This document shows positions 44,616 through 53,376 of a stretch of 64,000 nucleotides of DNA, piece after piece. The position numbers and the translations under genes were made by a program. Location: the NCBI GenBank assembly GCA_003153155.1, contig PLWV01000013.1, forward strand, positions 89,850-153,849, given 5' to 3'. The notes under the pieces are model-generated. The model was not told the DNA's origin, ran no database searches, and saw nothing but the letters and a program-made list of their open reading frames with translations. This stretch comes from Gallionella sp. Lineage in GTDB: Bacteria; Pseudomonadota; Gammaproteobacteria; Burkholderiales; Gallionellaceae. Position 1 is the first letter of the stretch; each line of letters starts with the position of its first letter.

Positions 44616-45869
44616 ATGCAGCTATTCACCTTTGGCATCAACCATCAAACCGCGCCGCTTGCCGTGCGCGAACAAGTCGCGTTCAATGCGGACGGGATGG
44701 AGGACGCCCTGCGCGACCTAGTGGAAAACGGTGCGGCGAAAGAGGCGGCGATCCTGTCCACCTGCAACCGCACGGAGTTGTATTGCAACGCCGCGCACCC
44801 CGACCAGGCCATCGACTGGCTGGCGCAATATCATCACATGCCCCGCAAAGACATCGAACCCTATCTCTACACTTTGCCGCGCGAGCAGGCGGTGAAGCAT
44901 TCGTTCCGCGTGGCGAGCGGACTGGATTCGATGGTGTTGGGCGAGCCGCAGATCCTCGGGCAAATGAAACAGGCGGTGCGTCAGGCCGAGCAGGCAGGCA
45001 CGCTGGGTTTCTTGCTGCACAAATTGTTTCAACGCACTTTTTCGGTGGCGAAAAACGTGCGCACCCAAACCGAGATCGGCGCGAATCTGGTGTCGATGGC
45101 CGCCGCTGCGGTGAAAATGGCCGAGCGCATTTTCCCGAGCATCTCCGAGCAGCGCGTGTTGTTCATCGGCGCGGGCGAGATGATCGAACTCAACGCGGTG
45201 CATTTCGCGGCGCGTTCACCCAAACAAATCACCGTCGCCAACCGCACACTGGAACGCGCACAAGTACTAGCGCGGCGCATCAACGGCCACGCGATCACGC
45301 TGACCGATTTGCCGGAACAACTGGCACAGCATGACATCATCATCACCTGTACCGCCAGCCAGCTGCCGATCCTGGGCAAGGGCATGGTGGAGCGCGCGCT
45401 CAAGGCGCGCAAGCATCGTCCGCTGTTCATCGTGGATCTGGCCGTGCCGCGCGATGTGGAAGCCGAAGTCGCCGAACTGAATGATGTGTTCCTGTACTCC
45501 GTGGACGACATCGCCGAAGTGGTGAAAGACGGCCTCGACGCGCGTCAGGGTGCGGTCAAGGAAGCCGAGGTCATCATAGATTCCAGCGTATCCGATTTCA
45601 TCCACTGGATGGAATCGCGCGAAGCGGTGCCGACCATCCGCGCGCTGCGCGACCGTGCCGAGCGGGATCGCCGCCACGAACTGGAAAAAGCCCTGCACCT
45701 GCTGGCCAAAGGCGAGAGTCCGGAGAAAGTGCTGGAAGCCATGAGCAGCAGCTTGACCAATAAATTTTTGCATGCGCCCACCCACGCGCTGAATCAAGTG
45801 CAAAGCGATGATCGCGAGGCTTTCCTCAATGTGATCCATCGTCTGTACCATCTCCACGCCGACGAGTAA
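44616..45869 (+). CDS. hemA: glutamyl-tRNA reductase
   Basis: A 417-residue NADPH enzyme making glutamate-1-semialdehyde, the first step of tetrapyrrole synthesis by the C5 path. It starts '[23 protein letters not shown]', with the catalytic Cys in '[11 protein letters not shown]', '[17 protein letters not shown]', the NADPH site '[18 protein letters not shown]' and '[12 protein letters not shown]'. The C-terminal dimerisation helix is complete. It is the first gene of hemA-prfA-prmC, an order known from many proteobacteria; the gap to prfA is 11 bp. Confidence 0.98.
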   Translation: MQLFTFGINHQTAPLAVREQVAFNADGMEDALRDLVENGAAKEAAILSTCNRTELYCNAAHPDQAIDWLAQYHHMPRKDIEPYLYTLPREQAVKHSFRVASGLDSMVLGEPQILGQMKQAVRQAEQAGTLGFLLHKLFQRTFSVAKNVRTQTEIGANLVSMAAAAVKMAERIFPSISEQRVLFIGAGEMIELNAVHFAARSPKQITVANRTLERAQVLARRINGHAITLTDLPEQLAQHDIIITCTASQLPILGKGMVERALKARKHRPLFIVDLAVPRDVEAEVAELNDVFLYSVDDIAEVVKDGLDARQGAVKEAEVIIDSSVSDFIHWMESREAVPTIRALRDRAERDRRHELEKALHLLAKGESPEKVLEAMSSSLTNKFLHAPTHALNQVQSDDREAFLNVIHRLYHLHADE

Positions 45870-45880
45870 ACACCAGCCGA

Positions 45881-46984
45881 ATGAACTCCAGTATTACCGC
45901 CAAGCTCGCTCAGTTGAGCGAGCGTCTGCTCGAAGTCAATCAACTGCTGAGTACCGAACAAGCCACAAAAGACATGGATACGTTTCGCAAGCTGAACCGC
46001 GAACGTGCCGAACTCGAGCCGGTGGTGGAGTTGTTTCACGCCTATCAAGGTTGTCTTGCGGACATCGGCACCGCGCAGGAAATGGCTGCCGACCCCCAAT
46101 TACGCGACCCAGGGATGCGCGAGTTTGCCGATGCCGAGATCAAGCAAGGGCAAGAACATCTGGTGCAACTCGATACTGAATTGCAAAAGCAATTGTTGCC
46201 AAAAGACCCCAATGACGAGCGCAGCGTATTCCTGGAAATACGCGCCGGGACCGGCGGCGATGAAGCAGCGTTGTTTGCCGGTGATCTGTTCCGCATGTAT
46301 TCGCGTTTCGCCGAGCGCAAGCGCTGGCAGGTGGAGGTGATTTCAGAAAGCCCCGGCGAAATGGGCGGCTACAAGGAAATCATCGCCAGAATCGTCGGAC
46401 CGGGCGCGTACTCGGTGCTGAAATTCGAATCCGGCGCGCATCGCGTGCAGCGCGTACCGGCTACCGAGACGCAGGGCCGCGTGCATACCTCGGCGTGTAC
46501 CGTGGCGATCATGCCGGAAGTGGATGAGGTCAACGACGTAGTGCTGAATTCTGCGGATTTGCGCATCGACACTTTCCGCGCTTCCGGTGCGGGCGGTCAG
46601 CATATCAACAAGACCGATTCGGCAGTGCGCATCACCCACCTGCCGACCGGCGTTGTGGTGGAATGTCAGGATGGTCGTTCTCAGCATCAGAACAAGGCGC
46701 AGGCGATGCGCGTGCTGGCAGCCCGTATCAAAGACGCACAGGTTCGCGAGCAGAACGCCAAGACCGCCGCCACGCGCAAGAGCCTGGTGGGCAGCGGCGA
46801 CCGCTCGGAACGCATCCGCACTTACAACTTCCCGCAAGGCCGCATCACCGACCATCGCATCAACCTGACCTTGTACAAAATGGATCAGATGATGGACGGT
46901 GACATCGGTGAGTTGACCAGTGCGCTGATGGCCGAACATCAAGCTGAACAACTTGCCGCGATGGCGGAAGATGTCCTCAACTAA
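45881..46984 (+). CDS. prfA: peptide chain release factor 1
   Basis: A 367-residue RF1 recognising UAA and UAG. The peptidyl-hydrolysis GGQ is in '[26 protein letters not shown]', and the codon-recognition PxT region is '[14 protein letters not shown]' (PAT). '[20 protein letters not shown]' and the C-terminal '[11 protein letters not shown]' follow. Its methylation partner PrmC is encoded directly downstream. Confidence 0.98.
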   Translation: MNSSITAKLAQLSERLLEVNQLLSTEQATKDMDTFRKLNRERAELEPVVELFHAYQGCLADIGTAQEMAADPQLRDPGMREFADAEIKQGQEHLVQLDTELQKQLLPKDPNDERSVFLEIRAGTGGDEAALFAGDLFRMYSRFAERKRWQVEVISESPGEMGGYKEIIARIVGPGAYSVLKFESGAHRVQRVPATETQGRVHTSACTVAIMPEVDEVNDVVLNSADLRIDTFRASGAGGQHINKTDSAVRITHLPTGVVVECQDGRSQHQNKAQAMRVLAARIKDAQVREQNAKTAATRKSLVGSGDRSERIRTYNFPQGRITDHRINLTLYKMDQMMDGDIGELTSALMAEHQAEQLAAMAEDVLN

Positions 46985-47064
46985 ATTTCCGTTTGTGCCA
47001 AGCCTGCACCAAAGGCAGGCAATCCACTGCCCGGCAAGCTGTGCGTGGAATTGACACTCGAAGC

Positions 47065-47949
47065 ATGAGCGGTATACCCTTCGACTTCGCTTTGCTACGC
47101 TCAGGGCGAACGGTGCGAGTGTTGCTTAACCACCACAGTACAGCTCTGGAAGCCGCGCTGGGTATAGATTCCAGCAGCGCACGCATCGAGGTGCAATGCC
47201 TGTTGCAAGCCGTGCTGCAAGCGAATCGCGCCTATCTGCTCACTCATCCGGAACGGCTGCTCAGCGATGAGCAACGAGCTCGATTCACCGCTTTATTTGA
47301 GCGTCGTCTGAGCGGCGAACCGATTGCCTACCTGCTTGGTGAGCGCGAGTTTTACGGACTGACTTTCAAAGTATCCCCTGCGACATTGATCCCGCGTCCC
47401 GAAACCGAATTGCTGGTCGAACGGGCATTGCAGCGCATCCCGCAACAAGGCACGTGCCGCGTACTGGATTTGGGGACAGGCAGCGGCGCAATCGCCTTGT
47501 GCATCGCCCATGCGCGCCCGAATGCGGAAGTGGTGGCGGTAGATGCTTCGGCCGCCGCGCTGAAAGTGGCGCAATTCAACGCACAGCGGCTCAACCTCGG
47601 CAATGTGCGCCTGTTGCACAGCGACTGGTTCGGCGCGCTACAGGATGAACGTTTCGATATTATTGTTTCCAACCCGCCCTACATCGCCGCTGACGATGCG
47701 CATCTGACGCAAGGCGATGTGCGCTTCGAACCGCCCTCTGCCTTGGTTTCCGGCGCGGACGGGCTGGACGATATCCGGCGCATTTGCGCGCAAGCGAAAG
47801 CGCATCTCAACGTCAATGGCTGGCTGTTGTTCGAGCATGGCTACGGCCAGGCGGCGCAGGTACGCGCGCTGTTGCAGCAATCTGGATTTACCGGGATATT
47901 CTCTGCGCGTGATTTGTCGGGGATCGAGCGGGTGAGCGGCGGATCATGA
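47065..47949 (+). CDS. prmC: release factor glutamine methyltransferase
   Basis: A SAM-dependent enzyme that methylates the GGQ glutamine of RF1/RF2. The SAM site is 'VLDLGTGSGAIALCIAHARPNAEVVAVDAS' and the catalytic motif 'IVSNPPYIA'. The N-terminal helical domain begins around 'VRVLLNHHSTALEAALGI'. The start is uncertain. The stretch 47072-47110 is a known type of dispersed repeat (CCTTCGAC ... CTCAGGGCGAACGG) lying in frame, so the true start could be the GTG at 47113. The repeat may have replaced the original start region. The gap after prfA is short. Confidence 0.9.
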   Translation: MSGIPFDFALLRSGRTVRVLLNHHSTALEAALGIDSSSARIEVQCLLQAVLQANRAYLLTHPERLLSDEQRARFTALFERRLSGEPIAYLLGEREFYGLTFKVSPATLIPRPETELLVERALQRIPQQGTCRVLDLGTGSGAIALCIAHARPNAEVVAVDASAAALKVAQFNAQRLNLGNVRLLHSDWFGALQDERFDIIVSNPPYIAADDAHLTQGDVRFEPPSALVSGADGLDDIRRICAQAKAHLNVNGWLLFEHGYGQAAQVRALLQQSGFTGIFSARDLSGIERVSGGS

Positions 47950-47994
47950 TTTACCATTGTAAAAAATTCGAGTATTACTCTATTTTCAGGCGTG

Positions 47995-48022
47995 TTGTTA
48001 TATCAACGTGAAGGCGTAGAAT
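47995..48022 (+). promoter_or_regulatory. possible sqr promoter
   Basis: TTGTTA (47995-48000) and TAGAAT (48017-48022) are 16 bp apart, about 42 bp before the sqr ATG. A GGGAGAG ribosome site follows. The match to sigma70 is fair. Confidence 0.45.
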
Positions 48023-48064
48023 GAACGCTGTAATTCTGTATATCAATTAAACTGGGAGAGTAAC

Positions 48065-49336
48065 ATGGCACATATTGTAATCATGGGCGCAGGGATCGGC
48101 GGTATGCCGGCAGCTTACGAAATGCAGGAAAAGATCGGCAAGGGCGACAAGGTGACGGTCATCACAAATGGCGAGACTTTTCAATTTACGCCGTCCAATC
48201 CTTGGGTGGCCGTGAAATGGCGTGAGCGAAAAGATATTGAATTCCCAGTGCGCACCTATCTGGAGCGCAAAGGCATCAACTTTATCTCGACCGGGGTAAA
48301 GCGTGTGCATCCGGAAAAGAATCAGCTTGAACTTAACGACGGGAAAACGGTTGATTACGATTACCTGATAATTGCCACCGGGCCCAAACTGGCCTTCGAT
48401 GAAGTCGAGGGCCTTGGGCCGCACGGCGGGCATACTTTTTCGGTTTGCAATGTGGATCACGCCATGAAATCGCATGACGAATGGGAAAATTTCACGAAAA
48501 ATCCCGGCCCGATCGTCGTAGGTGCGGTACAGGGAGCGTCCTGCTTCGGGCCGGCTTACGAATACGCCTTCATCATGGATACCGATTTGCGTCGCCGCAA
48601 GATACGCACCAAGGTACCGATGACATTCGTCACAGCCGAACCCTACATCGGCCACCTCGGGCTGGGCGGCGTGGGCGATTCCAAGGGTATTCTGGAATCG
48701 GGTATGCGCGACAAGCATATCAAATGGATATGCAACGCAAAAGTCACCAAGGTCGAAGCCGGCAAGATGTTCGTCACCGAGCATGACGACATGGGTGTCG
48801 AAAAGCGCAAGCATGAATTGCCGTTCGCCTACAGCATGATGCTGCCCGCGTTTAAAGGTGTGGATGCGGTATTCGGCATTGAGGGGCTGACCCAGGCGCG
48901 CGGCTTCATCATCGTGGACAAACATCAGCGCAACACCAAGTACAAAAACATCTATGCAGTCGGTGTGTGTGTGGCGATCCCTCCGGTGGAAGCCACCCCG
49001 ATACCGACCGGCACACCCAAGACCGGTTACATGATCGAGTCCATGGTGACGGCAACAGTGGATAACATCCATGCTGAATTGAATGGTTTGCCAGCGGACA
49101 AAGAAGCTACCTGGAATGCGGTTTGTCTGGCCGATTTCGGCGACGGGGGTGTGGCGTTTGTGGCGATACCGCAGATTCCGCCGCGCAACGTGAACTGGTT
49201 TTCGGAGGGTACGTGGGTGCACCTGGCCAAGGTTGCGTTTGAAAAATATTTTATCCGCAAGATGAAGAAAGGCTCTTCCGAACCTTTCTATGAGAAGAGC
49301 ATTCTGAAGATGCTGGGTATTGAAAAGCTGAAATAA
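48065..49336 (+). CDS. sqr: sulfide:quinone oxidoreductase
   Basis: A 423-residue flavoprotein oxidising sulfide to polysulfide and passing electrons to the quinone pool at the inner membrane. The FAD motif is 'HIVIMGAGIGGMPAAYEM'. Three cysteines lie where SQR has its redox residues: 'FSVCNVDHA', 'GAVQGASCFGPAYEY' and 'YAVGVCVAIPP'. The C-terminal amphipathic part ('WVHLAKVAFEKYFIRKMKKG') suits membrane association. This is typical of type I SQR and suggests sulfide use or detoxification. It is monocistronic or leads into the next exported methyltransferase. Confidence 0.93.
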   Translation: MAHIVIMGAGIGGMPAAYEMQEKIGKGDKVTVITNGETFQFTPSNPWVAVKWRERKDIEFPVRTYLERKGINFISTGVKRVHPEKNQLELNDGKTVDYDYLIIATGPKLAFDEVEGLGPHGGHTFSVCNVDHAMKSHDEWENFTKNPGPIVVGAVQGASCFGPAYEYAFIMDTDLRRRKIRTKVPMTFVTAEPYIGHLGLGGVGDSKGILESGMRDKHIKWICNAKVTKVEAGKMFVTEHDDMGVEKRKHELPFAYSMMLPAFKGVDAVFGIEGLTQARGFIIVDKHQRNTKYKNIYAVGVCVAIPPVEATPIPTGTPKTGYMIESMVTATVDNIHAELNGLPADKEATWNAVCLADFGDGGVAFVAIPQIPPRNVNWFSEGTWVHLAKVAFEKYFIRKMKKGSSEPFYEKSILKMLGIEKLK

Positions 49337-49518
49337 TCAACGGTCAGTTTACAACTCGCTTACCGCAACGCTACAGAGAGAAAACCCTCTCGCTCCAGGA
49401 AAATGTCTCAGCACAAGTTCCTCTCGACTTTCCGCCGGAAGATCTTGAGGAATTGCTGAAACACGGCATACTTCCCGGATACAATGTAGCCAGTCGGAAC
49501 TACTGGAAGGAGTACTTC

Positions 49519-50286
49519 ATGTTGATTTCACAATACGGTTCAGGGGCACGATGGTTTCCGGCGTTACTCGTCATTTTGGGATTGGCATGGGGGATGAACG
49601 GATACGCATCGCCTCAATCGGATGGCTCGCAAGCTGTATCCGAAAGTTATAAACAGGCGGTTGCCAGCCCGATACGAACCGATGAAGACAGGAGTGCGGA
49701 TGCCAAGCGCAAGCCGCTGGAGTTCCTGCAGTTCACTAATGTGCGACCCGGTATGCTGGTGCTGGATATTGCAGCTGGCGGCGGGTACACCACGCAATTG
49801 CTTGCGCTGGTTGTTGGAAGCAACGGGACTGTATGGGCGCAAGGGGCCAAATCACGGTCAGCACTTGAGGAACGATTGGCCAATCACCCACAGTCGAACA
49901 TCGTGCCGGTTATACGACCTTTCGAAGATCCGGTACCCAATGATCTGCCCAAGCTGGATTTGATCACCATCATCATGAATTACCACGATATCGCCTATAT
50001 GCCCGTTGACCGCGCAAAGATGAACCAGCGGCTGTTCAATGCGTTGAAACCGGGCGGACACCTCGTTGTGCTGGATCACTCGGCCAAGACGGGTAGTGGT
50101 ATTTCGGCGGCAAAGTCGCTCCATCGTATTGACGAAGCGGTCGTGGTGAACGAGTTTCGACAAGCCGGCTTCCAGCTTGAGCAAGAGGGTGATTTTTTGC
50201 GCAATCCGTCCGACCCTCGCGACCAGGCTTTCTTCGATATGAAAATCCCGACAGACAAATTCGCATTGCGCTTCGTCAAGCCTTGA
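49519..50286 (+). CDS. exported class I SAM-dependent methyltransferase-like protein
   Basis: 255 residues. A signal peptide ('WFPALLVILGLAWGMNGYASPQ') is followed by a methyltransferase fold: 'RPGMLVLDIAAGGGYTTQLLAL' (motif I), 'LDLITIIMNYHDIAYM', 'LKPGGHLVVLDHSAKTG'. Such exported methyltransferase-like proteins are known in proteobacteria, but how they would get SAM in the periplasm is unclear. AAGGAG lies 7 bases before the ATG. The same frame stays open upstream to about 49345 and reads like protein ('ENVSAQVPLDFPPEDLEELLKHGILPGYN') without a start codon before 49453, perhaps a remnant. Confidence 0.8.
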   Translation: MLISQYGSGARWFPALLVILGLAWGMNGYASPQSDGSQAVSESYKQAVASPIRTDEDRSADAKRKPLEFLQFTNVRPGMLVLDIAAGGGYTTQLLALVVGSNGTVWAQGAKSRSALEERLANHPQSNIVPVIRPFEDPVPNDLPKLDLITIIMNYHDIAYMPVDRAKMNQRLFNALKPGGHLVVLDHSAKTGSGISAAKSLHRIDEAVVVNEFRQAGFQLEQEGDFLRNPSDPRDQAFFDMKIPTDKFALRFVKP

Positions 50287-50589
50287 TGGGTGAAATGCGT
50301 CGTTGAGGATGGCCGTGTGAAGCCCGGTGCCAGTGAGGTCAGGCCGCCTTACCAGGAGACAACCGGATCCTGAGCGTCTGCTCTTGGCCGAAAGCCGGTA
50401 CTCCTGATCGTCCTTCACAGCGCATTTCGAATTATGGAATGAGAAACCCTGCCGTCTGGAACAGTATCTCCACGGTGTGCCAAAAAACCTCCGCTAAGAC
50501 TTGGCGTATGCCTACTTTAAATTATTGGTGCGCCCGAAGAGATAAATCTGGGCACTGGGAAGTGTCATTACCTATCGCCTAACCGTCGC
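50287..50589. other. 303-bp gap, nothing recognised
   Basis: No gene, RNA or strong hairpin is supported. It lies between the exported methyltransferase and the 3' end of the parE-like gene, which converge here. Confidence 0.6.
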
Positions 50590-50866
50590 CTAAGAAAAAT
50601 ATTCTACGTCAATCTCCCGTGAATGATGCAACACTCGAACGACCAACAGCCCCTCTTCATTCGCCACATAGAAAATAATATACGGTGTACGAGTTGGGAT
50701 ACTGCGTAACCCATCTGCGAGTTCTGGACGCGCTATCTCCATTTCTGGCTGAGTAGCCAATAGAGAAACTTCCGCCTGAATGACATCTAACGATTCATCT
50801 GCTGCGACCTGATTTTCTTCCGCTATGTTTAACCACAACTCCAGCAGATCGCAGATATTTTTTCAT
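50590..50866 (-). pseudogene. ParE/RelE-type toxin, frameshifted near its start
   Basis: The main frame reads 'ELWLNIAEENQVAADESLDVIQAEVSLLATQPEMEIARPELADGLRSIPTRTPYIIFYVANEEGLLVVRVLHHSRE', a clear ParE toxin body with the usual C-terminal 'VVRVLHHSR.ID'. The natural start appears to be the ATG at 50864-50866 (MKKYLRS), preceded by GGAGATCATA. It is in another frame, and the join near 50845 lacks a few residues. Unless translation restarts at the TTG at 50838, the toxin is inactive. Confidence 0.75.
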
Positions 50867-50871
50867 TATGA

Positions 50872-50985
50872 TCTCCAATAAAAATGCTTTCCATGTTTCC
50901 CAGTGAACGTCATACCCCGTGTCCAGTTTGTCTCCAATAAAAATGCTTTCCATGTTTCCCAGTGAACGTCATGTCCCGTGACCAG
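50872..50985. repeat. 59-bp tandem duplication at the hydrolase 3' end
   Basis: 50872-50926 and 50931-50985 are near-identical: 42 bases match exactly, then AYCCCGTGWCCAG differs slightly. The period is 59 bp. The duplication changes the hydrolase C terminus from FYWRS-stop to FYWRQTGHGV-stop and separates its stop codon from the toxin start. Confidence 0.9.
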
Positions 50986-51317
50986 CCGGGTGCCCGGATG
51001 TAGTCGGCATAATAGAATCTTGCGCCATTAGTGATGTCAGGCATATCACCGCGCAGCACCGCCATGGCTATGTTCTTCGTCTCACGCCATGCTTTCCCAT
51101 GTGGAAGGTATTCAGGTTTCAAGTTCCCAAGATCATCCAGCGCATGGTTGAGCGAAGAAAATTGCTTCGGCTCGAACACCACGTCGCATGGCTTCCATCC
51201 GTAATCGTGAGCCCGGCCCACCACAACGAGCGCGATGCTATATTGGTCATCAATTGGTTGATTGCTGGATGCGCTTTCAAACCAAATTGCAAGTGCGACG
51301 CACATGGTGGAGGTCAT
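50910..51317 (-). CDS. SleB-like cell wall hydrolase (Hydrolase_2) inside a parD-parE pair
   Basis: A 135-residue protein made up almost wholly of a SleB/CwlJ-type domain: 'MCVALAIWFESASSNQPIDDQYSIALVVVGRAHDYGWKPCDVVFEPKQFSSL' contains the presumed catalytic Glu (FESAS), and it ends 'GARFYYADYIRAPGWSRDMTFTGKHGKHFYWR'. These enzymes cleave peptidoglycan glycan strands. No signal peptide is seen, so export would need another route. Its ATG overlaps the parD stop (ATGA). Before the 59-bp duplication its stop (TAA) would have overlapped the toxin ATG (TAATG). Confidence 0.78.
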   Translation of the reverse strand: MTSTMCVALAIWFESASSNQPIDDQYSIALVVVGRAHDYGWKPCDVVFEPKQFSSLNHALDDLGNLKPEYLPHGKAWRETKNIAMAVLRGDMPDITNGARFYYADYIRAPGWSRDMTFTGKHGKHFYWRQTGHGV

Positions 51318-51523
51318 CGTAATCGACCATTCTTTGCATCGTTCAGTCCAGAAGCGATGTCTTGGCGTAGATTATCGAGTTTCGCCATCTTGACCTGTTC
51401 GTAAGACTCAAATAACCGCAAAGCCTCACGAATTACCTCGCTTGCAGAGCCATACATGCCGGACTCGACATGCTGACGAACAAGTGCCTCTAATTCAGGT
51501 GGTAAAGATACATTCATTGACAT
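51314..51523 (-). CDS. parD: ParD-type (ribbon-helix-helix) antitoxin
   Basis: 69 residues: 'MSMNVSLPPELEALVRQHVESGMYGSASEVIREALRLFESYEQ' is the ribbon-helix-helix DNA-binding part. The C-terminal 'MAKLDNLRQDIASGLNDAKNGRLR' would wrap the toxin. It should repress its own promoter. AGGAGAG precedes the ATG. Normally parE follows with overlap; here the overlapping next gene is the SleB-like hydrolase. Confidence 0.9.
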   Translation of the reverse strand: MSMNVSLPPELEALVRQHVESGMYGSASEVIREALRLFESYEQVKMAKLDNLRQDIASGLNDAKNGRLR

Positions 51524-51627
51524 GGCAACTCTCCTAAGTAGTTCAGTTCGACTACAGTATAGCAGTTTATGCCATTAATTGCCATCAGCATCATAAAAGT
51601 GCCCAGATTTGTCCGCCCAGATGGAAA

Positions 51628-51653
51628 TAAAAAAAGCTTACCATTACGTAAGC
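51628..51653 (-). terminator. intrinsic terminator downstream of tRNA-Arg
   Basis: On the minus strand GCTTAC and GTAAGC (51636-51641, 51648-51653) form a stem with a six-base loop, followed by seven T residues. It lies 11 bp after the tRNA 3' end and before parD. Confidence 0.8.
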
Positions 51654-51663
51654 CATTGATTTG

Positions 51664-51740
51664 GTGGCGCGCCCGGCGGGAGTCGAACCCACGACCCTTG
51701 GCTTCGGAAACCAATACTCTATCCAGCTGAGCTACGAGCG
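51664..51740 (-). tRNA. tRNA-Arg (anticodon CCG)
   Basis: 77 nt on the minus strand. The acceptor GCGCTCG pairs with CGGGCGC, the anticodon loop TTCCGAA gives CCG, the T arm is GTGGG-TTCGACT-CCCGC, and a GCCA 3' end is encoded. The gene is followed by a T-run terminator. Confidence 0.96.
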
Positions 51741-51891
51741 CGTACTGAGAAGGCGCGCAGCATAACGGTTTTTGACCAGACAGTCCATGTCACGGCACGA
51801 CGGAAATGAAGTTAGCAGGGATGGGCGATATGTCGCCCAACTCGCAAAAGTGCTATTTTGATATCCTCAATAGATATCAACTCAACATGCC

Positions 51892-52317
51892 ATGGCTTTC
51901 AGCAATCCCGAACCAGAAAAAATCCGCCAAATTTTGCGTAACGTGCACAGCATCGCTGTGGTGGGATTATCGCCGAATCAGGCGCGCCCCAGTTTTCGCG
52001 TTGCACGCGGCCTGCAAAGTTTTGGTTATCGCATCATTCCGGTGCGTCCATTGATTGATGAGGTGTTAGGCGAGAAAGCGTTCCCGAACTTGGAAAGTCT
52101 GCCCGAACTTCCGGACATAGTGGATGTGTTTCGCGCGGCGGAACACGTCCCCGCCATCGTGGAAAGTTGCATCAAGCTCGGCATTAAAAACCTTTGGCTG
52201 CAACAAGGCGTCATTCACGAAGCCGCCGCGCAACGCGCCAAGGAAGCGGGCATCACCGTGGTGATGGATCGCTGCATCTGGCGCGACTGTATGCAATTGT
52301 GCGAACATGAACCATGA
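51892..52317 (+). CDS. CoA-binding protein, YccU family
   Basis: A 141-residue Rossmann-fold CoA_binding_2 protein: 'IRQILRNVHSIAVVGLSPNQARPSFRVARGLQSFGYRIIPVRP' and 'NLWLQQGVIHEAAAQRAKEAGITVVMDRCIWRD'. The family resembles the CoA-binding part of succinyl-CoA synthetases; its role is unknown. It reads away from tRNA-Arg. The 174-bp gap to tag holds no gene. Confidence 0.92.
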   Translation: MAFSNPEPEKIRQILRNVHSIAVVGLSPNQARPSFRVARGLQSFGYRIIPVRPLIDEVLGEKAFPNLESLPELPDIVDVFRAAEHVPAIVESCIKLGIKNLWLQQGVIHEAAAQRAKEAGITVVMDRCIWRDCMQLCEHEP

Positions 52318-52491
52318 ACCTTTATTAACCACGGAACACATGGAATAGAGCAATGAATTGCACATTACTTTTTTACCCATTAGATAACAGCACAAAGCTA
52401 ACTGCCCCTTCGATTACGCTCAGGACATGAGCGCATTTTTCCTCGTGTTAGGTGGTTATGCATTAGGTGGTTATGCATTTCGGTTTTTAAG

Positions 52492-53058
52492 ATGAATAAG
52501 TCGCGCTGTGCTTGGGCAGGCAGTGATGCTTTGTATCAAAGTTATCACGATACTGAGTGGGGTGTACCGCTGCATGACGATCAGCGCCTGTTTGAATTTT
52601 TGATTCTGGAAGGCGCCCAAGCGGGATTGAGCTGGATCACCATTTTGCGCAAGCGCGAAAATTATCGCGCCGGCTTTGATGGTTTCGACGCGGCGCGCAT
52701 TGCCGGCTATGGCGCAAATAAAATAGAATCGCTGCTGCAGAATGAGGGTATCGTACGCAATCGTTTAAAGGTGGAAGCAGCGGTGATCAACGCGCAGAGA
52801 TTCCTGGAAGTGCAGGATGAATTCGACAGCTTTGCTGCGTTCATCTGGCAATTCCTCGAGGGCAAGCCGAAACAGAATTCATGGCGCAGCCTCGCCGATA
52901 TACCCGCGAGCACGCCGGAATCCGATGCGATGAGCAAAGAATTGAAACAACGCGGTTTCAAGTTCGTCGGCTCGACGATTTGCTATGCTTTCATGCAGGC
53001 GACCGGCATGGTCAACGATCACACTACGAATTGTTTCAGACATAAGGAATTACAATAA
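52492..53058 (+). CDS. tag: DNA-3-methyladenine glycosylase I
   Basis: A 188-residue base-excision repair enzyme removing 3-methyladenine. It starts 'KSRCAWAGSDALYQSYHDTEWGVPLHDDQRLFEFLILEGAQAGLSWITILRKRENYR', with the zinc-binding Cys and the TEWGVP motif. The C-terminal 'FKFVGSTICYAFMQATGMVNDHTTNCFRH' provides the remaining His and Cys ligands. It is a full-length, stand-alone gene. Confidence 0.96.
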   Translation: MNKSRCAWAGSDALYQSYHDTEWGVPLHDDQRLFEFLILEGAQAGLSWITILRKRENYRAGFDGFDAARIAGYGANKIESLLQNEGIVRNRLKVEAAVINAQRFLEVQDEFDSFAAFIWQFLEGKPKQNSWRSLADIPASTPESDAMSKELKQRGFKFVGSTICYAFMQATGMVNDHTTNCFRHKELQ

Positions 53059-53144
53059 TATAAGCATCTCCAGAAATCTATTTTTGCGAGCATCCGCTAC
53101 GCGGATTGCCTGCTTAAATCACTTCGGGATGAAGCGCAAGGAGC

Positions 53145-53353
53145 CGCCAACCCTCATCCTAACCTTCCCCCAGAGGGGGGGAAGGAACGATCGCCTCCTC
53201 CCCCTTGGGGGGAGGATTGAGGTGGGGGCTGAGCGAATGACGAGGCATATCAGATTGGATAGACGAGGAATGAGCGAGCATGCGACACCGCGAGCGGGAG
53301 GGTCACTGAGTAGCAGCGGGGAACCCACCGGCCTATCCCTTGCGGGTGGATTC
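53145..53353. repeat. palindromic repeats between tag and dapF
   Basis: 53145-53230 carries CTTCCCCC-AGA-GGGGGGGAAG and CCTCCCCC-TTG-GGGGGAGG hairpins of the widespread type that also sits in frame inside bioA. 53290-53350 holds GCGGGAGGGTC, AGCAGCGGGG, ACCCACCGGC and TGCGGGTG, in the same order as in the dacB insertion at 1411-1470. No gene is present in this 318-bp gap. Confidence 0.75.
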
Positions 53354-53376
53354 GCCCGACAAATGGATTTATTTAG

